Made by a program: the position numbers and the translations under genes
Origin: Pseudomonas fluorescens
Lineage (GTDB): Bacteria > Pseudomonadota > Gammaproteobacteria > Pseudomonadales > Pseudomonadaceae
DNA length: 64,000 nucleotides
Reading direction: 5' to 3'
NCBI RefSeq assembly: GCF_002022275.1
Contig: NZ_MSDF01000062.1
Coordinates: forward strand, 116,280-180,279
Notes under the pieces: generated by a model
The model's database searches: none
Seen by the model: the letters and a program-made list of their open reading frames with translations, nothing else
Told to the model about the DNA's origin: nothing
In this document: positions 52,102-60,392 of the stretch, piece after piece
Numbering within the stretch: position 1 is the first letter of the stretch
Layout of the letters: the number at the start of each line of letters is the position of its first letter

Positions 52102-53370
52102 ATGAATAGTTTTGCGCAACCGCTCAAGAGCAACGCCCCGCTGATCAACCGCGACCGCCTGTGGCAATCGCTGATGGACCTGGCGCAACTCGGCGCCACG
52201 GTCAAAGGCGGCGTGTGCCGCCTGGCCCTGACGGATCTGGACCGCCAGGCCCGCGACCTGTTTGTGCAGTGGTGCGAAGCGGCCGGGTGCAGCGTCAGCG
52301 TCGATGCCATCGGCAACATCTTTGCCCGCCGCGCCGGGCGCAACCCTGCCCTGCCCCCGGTGATGACCGGCAGCCATATCGACACCCAACCCACCGGCGG
52401 CAAATTCGACGGCTGCTACGGGGTGATGGCCGGGCTGGAAGTGATCCGCACCCTGAATGACTTGAACATCGAAACCGAAGCGCCGATTGAAGTGGTGGTA
52501 TGGACCAACGAAGAAGGCTCGCGCTTCCCGCCGTGCATGATGGGCTCCGGGGTGTTTGCCGGGAAGTTCGACTTGCAGGACACCCTCGCCAAACTCGATG
52601 AGCAGGGCTTGTCGGTGGGCGCCGAGTTGCAGCGCATCGGCTACGCCGGTTCGCGTGCGGTGCTGGGCCACCCGGTGGGCGCGTATTTCGAAGCGCATAT
52701 CGAGCAAGGCCCGGTGCTGGAAGACCAGGCCATCACCATTGGCGTGGTGATGGGTTGCCTGGGCCAGAAGTGGTTCGACCTGACCCTCACCGGCGTCGAG
52801 GCCCACGCCGGGCCAACGCCTATGCACCTGCGCAAGGACGCGCTGGTCGGCGCCGCCGAGGTGGTCAGCGCGGTCAACCGCATCGCCCACCAGAATCAGC
52901 CCCACGCCTGCGGCACCGTCGGCTGCCTAAGCCTGCACCCCGGTTCGCGGAATGTGATTCCCGGCCAGGTGCACATGACCCTCGACCTGCGCCATCTGCA
53001 TGCCGACACACTGCAAGCCATGGTCGATGAGGTGCGCGGCGTGATTGAAGCCACCTCGCAGCGCCACGGTTTGAGCTTTGAACTGACCCCCACCGCCGAC
53101 TTTCCACCGCTGGACTTCAACCCGCTCTGCGTCAATGCCGTGCGTGACGGCGCAAGCGCCCTGGGGCTGAGCCATATGGACATCGTCAGCGGCGCCGGGC
53201 ACGACGCGATTTTCGTCGCCGAACTGGGCCCGGCCGGGATGATCTTTGTGCCGTGCGAAGGCGGTATCAGCCACAACGAAATCGAAAACGCCGCGCCGGA
53301 CGATCTGGCGGCGGGCTGCGCGGTGTTGCTGCGCGCCATGGTCAATGCGGCGCAGGGGGAACTGGCATGA
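52102..53370 (+). CDS. Zn-dependent N-carbamoyl/ureido amidohydrolase, paralogue of the 3.5-kb gene
   Basis: 422-residue M20-related hydrolase. All metal motifs are present (GSHIDTQ, NEEGSRF, AHIEQG, SGAGHDA), as is GVEAHAGPTPM. Along almost its full length it is very close to the protein at 3524-4807 (by eye about three of four residues the same, with long identical blocks such as GPAGMIFVPCEGGISHNEIE). That implies duplication and likely a related carbamoyl substrate. The ATG at 52102 has GGAG upstream. It overlaps the amidase gene by 4 bp and belongs to the importer operon. Confidence 0.88.
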   Translation: MNSFAQPLKSNAPLINRDRLWQSLMDLAQLGATVKGGVCRLALTDLDRQARDLFVQWCEAAGCSVSVDAIGNIFARRAGRNPALPPVMTGSHIDTQPTGGKFDGCYGVMAGLEVIRTLNDLNIETEAPIEVVVWTNEEGSRFPPCMMGSGVFAGKFDLQDTLAKLDEQGLSVGAELQRIGYAGSRAVLGHPVGAYFEAHIEQGPVLEDQAITIGVVMGCLGQKWFDLTLTGVEAHAGPTPMHLRKDALVGAAEVVSAVNRIAHQNQPHACGTVGCLSLHPGSRNVIPGQVHMTLDLRHLHADTLQAMVDEVRGVIEATSQRHGLSFELTPTADFPPLDFNPLCVNAVRDGASALGLSHMDIVSGAGHDAIFVAELGPAGMIFVPCEGGISHNEIENAAPDDLAAGCAVLLRAMVNAAQGELA

Positions 53371-54770
53371 GTGAAATAGGGCAACTGACCGCCGTGCAGC
53401 TGTTGCAGCACTTTCGCGACAAGACCTTGTCACCCGTCGAAGTGACCGAAGACGCACTGCTGCGTATCGAACGCTACAACCCGGTGGTGAACGCCTATTG
53501 CCACGTGGACCCGGAAGGCGCATTGAATGCCGCGCGGGCATCCGAGCAACGCTGGCTCAAGGGCACCCCCTGTGGCGCGCTGGACGGTGTACCGGCGTCG
53601 ATCAAGGACCTGACGCTGACCCTCGGCATGCCCACGCGCAAGGGTTCACGCACCTCATCCGCTGAAGGCCCGTGGGACGTCGACGCACCCTTTTCAGCCT
53701 TTATGCGCAACGCTGGCGCGGTGCTACTGGGCAAAACCACCACCCCGGAATTCGGCTGGAAAGGCGTCACCGACAACCCGCTGTATGGCATCACCCGCAA
53801 CCCGTGGGACACGCGCACCACCGCGGGCGGTTCATCGGGTGGCGCGGGCGCGGCGGCGGCGTTGAACCTGGGCGTGCTGCATCAGGGCAGCGATGCCGGT
53901 GGTTCGATCCGAATTCCCTGTGCGTTTACCGGCACCTTCGGCATCAAGCCGACCTTCGGTTATGTGCCGCAATGGCCGGCCAGCTCCATGACCATTCTGT
54001 CGCATCTGGGGCCGATGACCCGCACGGTGGAAGACACCGTGCTGATGCTCAAAACCATCGCCCAGCCGGATGCGCGCGACGGTTTGATCGGCGCGCCACG
54101 GACCACGCCATGGCTGACGCCGGGTACGGACTTGAAAGGCTTGCGCGTGGCCTACAGCCCGACCTTTGGCTACGTGGACGTCGACCCGCAAGTCGCCAGC
54201 GTCGTCGCCGAAGCCGTGCAGGGCTTGGTGGCGTTGGGCGCGCATGTCGAGGAAATCGACCCCGGCTTCAGCGACCCGCTGGAGGTCTTCAGTACCCTGT
54301 GGGCCGCCGGCGCCGCCCGCCTGACCGGCCCCATGAGCGACGCGCAAAAACACCTGCTCGACCCCGGCCTGCTGCGCATTGCCAGACGCGGTGAACAACT
54401 CAGCCTCAGCGACTACAGCGCCGCCCTCGAAGCCCGCGCCGCACTGGTCGCAAAAATGGCGGCGTTTCACGAGCATTACGATGTGCTGGTGTCACCGATG
54501 ATGCCGATCACCGCGTTCGAGGCCGGGCACGACGTGCCACCCGGTTCAGGCTTGCAGGAGTGGACGCAATGGACGCCGTTTACCTACCCGTTCAACCTCA
54601 CCCAACAACCGGCAGCCTCGGTGCCCTGCGGGCTGGCGGCGAACGGGTTGCCGGTGGGGTTGCATGTGGTGGGTGCGCGGTTTGCTGATGAGCAGGTGTT
54701 GCGGGTGTGCCAGGCGTATGCCAATGCCTTCCCCACCGAGCACTTGCAAGCGCCGCAAACCCCGACCTGA
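53367..54770 (+). CDS. Amidase (amidase-signature family)
   Basis: 467-residue hydrolase with the Ser-cisSer-Lys triad: Lys in SIKDLTLTLGMPTRKGS, cis-Ser in GGSSGGAGAAAALNLG and nucleophile Ser in GSDAGGSIRIPCAFTG. It would split an amide to acid and ammonia. The ATG at 53367 overlaps the hydrolase stop (ATGA), so both are made together. Substrate unknown; AtzF/biuret-type, indoleacetamide-type and general aliphatic amidases all share this fold, and the context favours a nitrogen-rich ureido or amide compound. Last gene of the operon. Confidence 0.88.
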   Translation: MSEIGQLTAVQLLQHFRDKTLSPVEVTEDALLRIERYNPVVNAYCHVDPEGALNAARASEQRWLKGTPCGALDGVPASIKDLTLTLGMPTRKGSRTSSAEGPWDVDAPFSAFMRNAGAVLLGKTTTPEFGWKGVTDNPLYGITRNPWDTRTTAGGSSGGAGAAAALNLGVLHQGSDAGGSIRIPCAFTGTFGIKPTFGYVPQWPASSMTILSHLGPMTRTVEDTVLMLKTIAQPDARDGLIGAPRTTPWLTPGTDLKGLRVAYSPTFGYVDVDPQVASVVAEAVQGLVALGAHVEEIDPGFSDPLEVFSTLWAAGAARLTGPMSDAQKHLLDPGLLRIARRGEQLSLSDYSAALEARAALVAKMAAFHEHYDVLVSPMMPITAFEAGHDVPPGSGLQEWTQWTPFTYPFNLTQQPAASVPCGLAANGLPVGLHVVGARFADEQVLRVCQAYANAFPTEHLQAPQTPT

Positions 54771-54783
54771 AATGCAGTCAACT

Positions 54784-54917
54784 GTGGGAGCGGGCTTGTG
54801 TGGGAGCGGGCTTGTGTGGGAGCTGGCTTGCCTGCGATGCAGGCAACTCAGTTAACCAGGCACACCGGGGTGATGCCATCGCAGGCAAGCCAGCTCCCAC
54901 ACAAGCCAGCTCCCACA
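54784..54917. repeat. Nested/tandem REPIN cluster
   Basis: Two truncated arms TGTGGGAGCGGGCTTG in tandem (16-nt unit), then a full REPIN (from 54816) with arms and loop, then a truncated complementary arm CAAGCCAGCTCCCACA. The structure reads as a REPIN inserted inside older REP arms plus an extra tandem copy. Confidence 0.85.
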
Positions 54918-54967
54918 GTTTTGAGCGCATTCCTCTACAATGCCCGCATTCCTTCTCGGGGCACCCC

Positions 54968-55831
54968 ATGGACATCGAACTGGCACGCACCTTCCTCGAA
55001 ATCACCCGCTGCGGCAGCCTTGCCGCCGCCGCCGAGAAATTGCACGTCACCCAGACCGCCATCACTGCACGGGTCAAGAACCTCGAGAGCCAGCTGGGTA
55101 GCACGCTGTTCATCCGCAACCGCGCCGGTGCCCGGCTGACCGCCGATGGCGAAGCCTTTGTGGTGTACGCCAACCAGTTGCTGCAAACCTGGGAAGCGGC
55201 CAAGCGCGACCTGCCGCTGCCCGATGGCTACCGCAACGTGCTGCACATCGGCGGCGAGGTCAGCCTGTGCAATCCGTTGATGCTCGGCTGGGCGCAGGCG
55301 CTGCGTGAACATATCCCCGGGCATGCGCTGCGTACCGAAGTGCGCGAGGGCGACTACCTGCTGCGCCAGCTGGAACTGGGTGTGCTGGATGCTGCGCTGG
55401 TGTTCCAACCGCAGTATTGGCCCGGCTTGCAGGTTGAACAGGTGCTGGAAGAAAAGCTGATTCTGGTGCAGTTGGTGAGCAAACCGGATCCCTACGTCTA
55501 CATCGATTGGGGCCCGGGCTTTCGCCAACAGCACGACGCCGCCCTGCCCGACAAGGCCCGCGCGGCCTTGAGTTTCAACCTCGGCCCGCTGGCCTTGCAG
55601 TACATACTGGAAAACGGCGGCGCCGGTTACTTCCGTACGCGCGTGGTGCAAAGCTACCTCGACAACGGCGTGATGCAGCGAGTGCCCAAGGCGCCGGAGT
55701 TCAGCTTCCCGACGTACCTTGTGTACTCACGGGCGCGGGATTCGGCGGTATTGCAACAGGCGCTGGAACTGCTGCGCGACGTGGTCAAGGCCGAAAGTGA
55801 CTGGTCGCAACGCTGGGACCCGCTGATTTGA
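54968..55831 (+). CDS. LysR-family transcriptional regulator
   Basis: 287-residue LysR regulator. The N-terminal helix-turn-helix is TFLEITRCGSLAAAAEKLHV, then TQTAITARVKNLESQLG. The periplasmic-binding-like ligand domain follows (LHIGGEVSLCNPLMLGWAQ). The ATG at 54968 was chosen because it begins the conserved LysR N-terminus; the open frame upstream is REPIN. Its target is unknown: it sits after the amidase operon and before the LacI-type gene, on the same strand as both, with no divergent neighbour. Confidence 0.88.
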   Translation: MDIELARTFLEITRCGSLAAAAEKLHVTQTAITARVKNLESQLGSTLFIRNRAGARLTADGEAFVVYANQLLQTWEAAKRDLPLPDGYRNVLHIGGEVSLCNPLMLGWAQALREHIPGHALRTEVREGDYLLRQLELGVLDAALVFQPQYWPGLQVEQVLEEKLILVQLVSKPDPYVYIDWGPGFRQQHDAALPDKARAALSFNLGPLALQYILENGGAGYFRTRVVQSYLDNGVMQRVPKAPEFSFPTYLVYSRARDSAVLQQALELLRDVVKAESDWSQRWDPLI

Positions 55832-55889
55832 AGCGCCCAATGCCTGCACGCGTGCTAGCCTGCGAGTGTTTCCTCTTGCAGCCTTACCG

Positions 55890-56894
55890 ATGAACAAGAA
55901 AAAGTCCGTCACCATCAGCGACATCGCCAAACGGGTCGGCATGACCACCATCACGGTGTCCCGCGCCCTGAGCAAACCCGACCTGGTCAAGCCCGCCACG
56001 CTGGCGCGGATCCTTGAGGTGGCGCGGGAGCTGGACTACGTACCCAACGCTTTTGCGCGCGGGCTCAAGCGCAGTGAAAGCCTGATCATCGGCGTGATCA
56101 CCGCCTCGGTGGACAACCCGTTCTACAGTGAGATGATCAAGGCAATTTCCCGCGAGGCGAAAAAACACGGCTACACCATCATGCTGGTGGACACCGATGA
56201 GCTGGAAGAGCTCGAAAGCAAAGCCGTCGACACCCTGCTGGGCTACCGCGTGGCGGGGATCATTTTGTCGCCGGTTTCCGACGAGCCGAGCTACCAGCCC
56301 GACTACCTGGAGCGCCTGGGCAACGGCAAAACCCCGGTGGTGCTGCTTGATCGCACGATCCACGACAGCCCGTTCAGCCGCGTAGTGCTCGACAACTACC
56401 ACAGCGGCATCCAGGCCGCGCACTACCTGCTGCGCCAAACCCCGGACCTCAAGCGCCTGCTGGTGCTGACCGGCCCAGAGCATTCACGCATCACCGTGGA
56501 GCGCCTCAAGGGCCTGCGCGAAGTGCTCGCCGAGCACCCGCAGGTGCAGGTTGAAGTGCAGGCCGGCGACTACACGTTGATGCCGTCCTACCTGCACACC
56601 CTCGACTACCTGGCCGAACACTCGGCGCCGGATGCGATCATGGGCTTCAACCAGTTGATCACCCTCGGCGCCCTGCGCGCGCTGCGCATGCACAACATCG
56701 CCCACGACAGCCTGACCATCTGCGGCATCGACCGCCTGCCCTTCGCCGATATCTTCGGCGTACCGATCGCCTGCGTGGCCCACGACGCCTCCCTGGCCGG
56801 CAGCAGCGCGGTGCGCTTGCTGCTTGACCGCCTGGAAGATCCGCACAAGCCACGCGACAAAGTGGTCATCGCCGGCCAGCTGGAAAACGGCTAG
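55890..56894 (+). CDS. LacI-family repressor (GntR/IdnR-like) of the polyol operon
   Basis: 334-residue repressor. The N-terminal helix-turn-helix is SVTISDIAKRVGMTTITVSRAL with hinge LDYVPNAFARGLKR, then a periplasmic-binding-type effector domain (LIIGVITASVDNPFYSEMIKA). The ATG at 55890 starts at the helix-turn-helix; an in-frame GTG lies 24 bp upstream. It is convergent with the SDR gene, the two stops overlapping in CTAG. The likely operator is the palindrome at 63876-63895, whose core equals the ATGTTA-N4-TAACAT pattern remembered for E. coli GntR/IdnR. Confidence 0.88.
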   Translation: MNKKKSVTISDIAKRVGMTTITVSRALSKPDLVKPATLARILEVARELDYVPNAFARGLKRSESLIIGVITASVDNPFYSEMIKAISREAKKHGYTIMLVDTDELEELESKAVDTLLGYRVAGIILSPVSDEPSYQPDYLERLGNGKTPVVLLDRTIHDSPFSRVVLDNYHSGIQAAHYLLRQTPDLKRLLVLTGPEHSRITVERLKGLREVLAEHPQVQVEVQAGDYTLMPSYLHTLDYLAEHSAPDAIMGFNQLITLGALRALRMHNIAHDSLTICGIDRLPFADIFGVPIACVAHDASLAGSSAVRLLLDRLEDPHKPRDKVVIAGQLENG

Positions 56895-57616
56895 CGGCTG
56901 GTGTAGCCGCCGTCGATAGGCAGGCTGACGCCGCTGATCATGCTCGCGGCGTCGCTGAGCAGGAACAGCACGGGCAACGCCACTTCCACGGTTTCGGCAA
57001 AACGCCCCAGCGGAATCGCCGCCAGCGCGGGCTCGCGCTTGGCCGGCTCGGACCAGGCCATGGTTGCCATCGGCGTCAGCGTCACGGTGGGGTTGACGCT
57101 GTTGACGCGGATCCCGAAGCGGCCCCATTCGGCGCATTGCACACGGGTAATCGCGTCCAGCGCGGCCTTGGACGCGCAGTAGCCGAGGTGATCGTCCAGC
57201 GCCACCAGCGAGGCCTGGCTGGAGACATTGACGATGCTGCCGGCGATTTTTGCTTCGATCATTTTGGCAGCTACCCGGCTGGCGACTTGCGCGGCGGCGC
57301 GGGCGTTGACGTTCATCACCTGATCGAACGCCTCGGCACTGATGGCGGCGGCGGGCTCCAGGCGTGAGATGCCGGCGCAGTTGACCAGGCCGTGCAGGGG
57401 TGGCAGGGCTTGCAGGGCGGTGTCGACGGCGGCGCTGTCGGCGATGTCCAGGCACAGCGTTTGGCAGCCGAGTTGAGCGAGAGCCTGAGCATCGCGACCA
57501 AGGGCAAAGACCTCGGCGCCGCTGGCGATCAGTTGCAGCGCGATTTCGCGACCGATGCCGCTGCTGGCGCCGGTGACGAGGATGCGTTGGTGGGTGAAAT
57601 CGAAGACTGCATTCAT
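56891..57616 (-). CDS. Short-chain dehydrogenase, DCXR/L-xylulose reductase-like
   Basis: 241-residue NAD(P)-dependent SDR. Rossmann motif TGASSGIGREIA, catalytic Ser in NVSSQASLVALDD and YxxxK in YCASKAALDAITRV. VNSVNPTVTLTPMATMAWSEPAKRE is nearly the same pattern as mammalian DCXR, which reduces L-xylulose and dicarbonyls. In this operon it probably interconverts a ketose and polyol. The start was set at ATG 57616; the longer frame reads into REPIN sequence. Last gene of the operon, after a REPIN. Confidence 0.87.
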   Translation of the reverse strand: MNAVFDFTHQRILVTGASSGIGREIALQLIASGAEVFALGRDAQALAQLGCQTLCLDIADSAAVDTALQALPPLHGLVNCAGISRLEPAAAISAEAFDQVMNVNARAAAQVASRVAAKMIEAKIAGSIVNVSSQASLVALDDHLGYCASKAALDAITRVQCAEWGRFGIRVNSVNPTVTLTPMATMAWSEPAKREPALAAIPLGRFAETVEVALPVLFLLSDAASMISGVSLPIDGGYTSR

Positions 57617-57647
57617 GGTCACTATTCCATAGACGATGAAGATCCCT

Positions 57648-57735
57648 TGTGGGAGCTGGCTTGCCTGCGATAGCGGTACATCAGTCACATTTGCATGACT
57701 GATACACCGCTATCGCAGGCAAGCCAGCTCCCACA
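57648..57735. repeat. REPIN inside the polyol operon
   Basis: Inward arms, loop about 40 nt, between the kinase and SDR genes (both minus strand). As a hairpin inside an operon it may reduce expression of the distal SDR or stabilise the upstream message. Confidence 0.9.
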
Positions 57736-57750
57736 TTGGAATGTGTTGAT

Positions 57751-59283
57751 TTAGTTGGATTGCAGGTTGTGCATGATCGGTTTGAGGGCCGGATACAGCT
57801 TCAAATACTCGGCAAACGCCTGCTCATAAGCCGCCACATTCTCCCGCTTCGGCTGCGCCCTCAATTCCAGCTGCACCCAGCCCTTCTCCATCTCCCCGTC
57901 ACTCACCAACCCCACCGTATGCGCCGCCAGCAGCGCCGCACCCAGCGCCGCCTCCACCTCCTGAACAATGGTGTAAACCGGGTAGCGCGTGACGTCCGCA
58001 ATAATCTGCATCCACAAATCCGAATGGCTCGCGCCGCCCACCACAATCAAGCGCGGGTCCAGCGAATGCGCGCCACGCGTGCCTGCTTCGATATTATGCC
58101 GCAGGGCAAAACTCACCCCTTCGAGCACCGCGCGGTACAGGTGAATACGGCTGTGATAAAGGTTCAGCCCGACAAAACTGCCACTGGCACGGTCATCCCA
58201 CACTGGGCTGCGCTCGCCCATCAGGTAGGGCAAAAACACCACACCTTCGCTGCCTGCCGGGATCTTTGTCGCAGCCTGTTCCAGCAACACCAGGCTGTCC
58301 TGACCGGTGGCGTTGGCCTGTTGCTCTTCGGCTTGGCAGAACTGCTCGCGAAACCAGCTGACCGACGCCCCGGCGGTGATCGCGCCGCCGAAGATGTACA
58401 GGTCCTGATGGCCGTTGTAGACGTGAGGCATGCTGACCAAACCGTGGTGCGCATCCACGTGCTGGTTCAGATAACCCCAGCACATGCTCGTGCCGATCAT
58501 CGCCACATGATTGCCCGGCTGCGTCACGCCCGCCGCCAGTGTCGCCATGGCCGCATCGACGCCACCCGCCAGGATCGGCGTACCCGCCTGCAACCCCAGG
58601 CGCGCGGCCCAGCTGCCCTGCAAGCCGCCGACCACGTCACCGGAATACACCAGTCGCTCGGGCATCATCGCCTGTGGAATGCCCAAGGCATCGAGCATCT
58701 CGGCCGACCAGCCGCGAGCCTTCACGTCGTAGACGCCGCCGATATTGCCAGCGCTGCTGTGGTCCACCGCCAGTTCGCCGGTGAGGCACCAGTTGATGTA
58801 GCTGTTGGGCGGCAGCAAGTAGCGCGTGTTGGCCCACACCTCGGGCTGATGCTTTTTGAGCCAGAGCATCTTGGTGAAGCCGTAGTAGCTGTCCACCGAG
58901 TTGCCGGTGACCTCGAACAAGCGCTCAAGATCAACATGTTCACGCACCCACGCCACCTGCTCGCCCGCGCGACGGTCCATCCAGATCAGACACGGGTGCA
59001 ACGGCGTGATTTGCTCGTCCACGGCGATTCCCGAGCCGCCATACAAACTGCTGATGCACAGTGCCTTGACCTGCTCCCTGGCCACTGCGGCCTTTGCCAT
59101 GCACTGCGCGACGCAGGCCTCAACGGCGTCCAGCCAGACCTGCGGCCATTGCTCGGCCCAGCGCACTTTCGGGGTATCCACGCGATACCCCTGGCTGTGC
59201 TGGGCGATGATCGTGCCTTGACCATCCACCAGCAACGCCTTGGTGCTCTGGGTTCCAATGTCGACACCCATGATGTAGTTCAT
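57751..59283 (-). CDS. FGGY-family carbohydrate kinase
   Basis: 510-residue sugar kinase. N-terminal phosphate motif GVDIGTQSTKALLVD, the substrate region GYRVDTPKVRWAEQWPQ, and C-terminal FGGY motifs LIVVGGASHSDLWMQIIADVT. Relatives phosphorylate xylulose, ribulose, glycerol or erythrulose. Beside an erythritol/threitol-type dehydrogenase the likely substrate is a ketose made by it, such as erythrulose or a pentulose. Starts 2 bp after the dehydrogenase stop. Confidence 0.9.
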   Translation of the reverse strand: MNYIMGVDIGTQSTKALLVDGQGTIIAQHSQGYRVDTPKVRWAEQWPQVWLDAVEACVAQCMAKAAVAREQVKALCISSLYGGSGIAVDEQITPLHPCLIWMDRRAGEQVAWVREHVDLERLFEVTGNSVDSYYGFTKMLWLKKHQPEVWANTRYLLPPNSYINWCLTGELAVDHSSAGNIGGVYDVKARGWSAEMLDALGIPQAMMPERLVYSGDVVGGLQGSWAARLGLQAGTPILAGGVDAAMATLAAGVTQPGNHVAMIGTSMCWGYLNQHVDAHHGLVSMPHVYNGHQDLYIFGGAITAGASVSWFREQFCQAEEQQANATGQDSLVLLEQAATKIPAGSEGVVFLPYLMGERSPVWDDRASGSFVGLNLYHSRIHLYRAVLEGVSFALRHNIEAGTRGAHSLDPRLIVVGGASHSDLWMQIIADVTRYPVYTIVQEVEAALGAALLAAHTVGLVSDGEMEKGWVQLELRAQPKRENVAAYEQAFAEYLKLYPALKPIMHNLQSN

Positions 59284-59285
59284 GC

Positions 59286-60365
59286 TCAGACCACCGGCTT
59301 CAACAGCACCTTGATCGACTTCGTCGAGTTGGCCAGCTCAAAGGCTTCTGCCCAATCGTCCAGCGGGAAGTCATGGGTGACGATGCCTTTGGAGGTGACC
59401 AGCCCGCGCTCAAACAGGTCAATGGCGATCGGGTAGCAATACGGGCCGAGGTGGGCGCCGCGCACGTCGAGTTCCTTGCGGTCGCCGATGATCGACCAGT
59501 CCACGCTGGTTTCGGCGCCGAACACGCTGAACTCGACAAAACGCCCGAGTTTGCGGATCAGGTCCAGGCCCTGGGTCACGCCCGCCGGAACGCCGGTGGT
59601 TTCGATGTAGACATCGCAGCCATAGTTATCGGTAAGGCCGTTGATGATCTCGCGGGCGTTGTCGCGGGACGGGTTGATCACCACGTCGGCGCCGAATTTT
59701 TTCGCCAGTTCCAGGCGCTCGTCGACCATGTCGATCACCACCAGCTTCTTCGGCGTTTTCAACGCAGCCACCTGCACCATGCACAGGCCGAGGGTGCCGG
59801 CGCCGGCAATCACCACCACGTCATCGAGTTGAACATCGCCACGGTTGACGGTGTGGATCGAGCAGGCCATCGGCTCCACCAGCGCCGAGTCTTCCAGCGA
59901 CACCGACTCCGGAATCTTGTGCACGATGGCGGTCTTGGGAATGCGCATGTACTGGGCCATGCCGCCTTCGGCGACTTCACGCTGGAAGCCGAAAATATTG
60001 TGCACTTCGCACATCCAGTACTTGCCGGACTTGCAGAAACGGCACTTGCCGCACGGCACGATCTGCTCGGCAATCACCTTGTCGCCGACCTTGACCTCAA
60101 AGTGTTCCTCGGCGCCCTCGCCCGCTTCCACCACGTAGCCAAAAAACTCGTGGCCCGGCACCACGGGGGCCTTGACCCACGGGTTGTCGCCGCCCCAGAA
60201 CATCGCCGCGCCCGAGTGGCATTTGCAGTCACTGGCGCAGATGCCGCAGGCGGCGATGCGAATCACCAGTTCATTGGGGCGCGCCTGGGGTTTGCTGATG
60301 CGTTGCAGGCGGTAGTCTTTCGGGCCGTGGCAGACGACGGCTTGCATTTCGGTGTGCTTGTCCAT
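59286..60365 (-). CDS. Zn-dependent polyol dehydrogenase (erythritol/L-threitol type)
   Basis: 359-residue medium-chain dehydrogenase. Catalytic Zn residues are CGICASDCKCHSG and GHEFFGYVVEAGEGAEEH. The structural Zn site has CGKCRFCKSGKYWMC, and the NAD motif is GAGTLGLCMV. It closely recalls proteins named erythritol/L-threitol dehydrogenase, which oxidise a tetritol to erythrulose. AGGA lies 8 bp before the ATG. It follows the sugar permease gene. Confidence 0.88.
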   Translation of the reverse strand: MDKHTEMQAVVCHGPKDYRLQRISKPQARPNELVIRIAACGICASDCKCHSGAAMFWGGDNPWVKAPVVPGHEFFGYVVEAGEGAEEHFEVKVGDKVIAEQIVPCGKCRFCKSGKYWMCEVHNIFGFQREVAEGGMAQYMRIPKTAIVHKIPESVSLEDSALVEPMACSIHTVNRGDVQLDDVVVIAGAGTLGLCMVQVAALKTPKKLVVIDMVDERLELAKKFGADVVINPSRDNAREIINGLTDNYGCDVYIETTGVPAGVTQGLDLIRKLGRFVEFSVFGAETSVDWSIIGDRKELDVRGAHLGPYCYPIAIDLFERGLVTSKGIVTHDFPLDDWAEAFELANSTKSIKVLLKPVV

Positions 60366-60392
60366 GGGTTCGGTCCTGTTCTTGTAAGAGGT

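Noticed and set aside
55846..55855. GCACGCGTGC palindrome between the LysR and LacI genes
   Set aside because: Short GC-rich palindromes are common in this genome, and it does not resemble the operator at 63876-63895.
3442..57735. CRISPR array, because of the many similar short repeats
   Set aside because: Repeats are inverted pairs scattered over 54 kb without regular spacers or cas genes; they are REP/REPIN elements.
57736..59436. 566-codon plus-strand frame opposite the FGGY kinase
   Set aside because: Antisense shadow; the kinase motifs are clear on the other strand.
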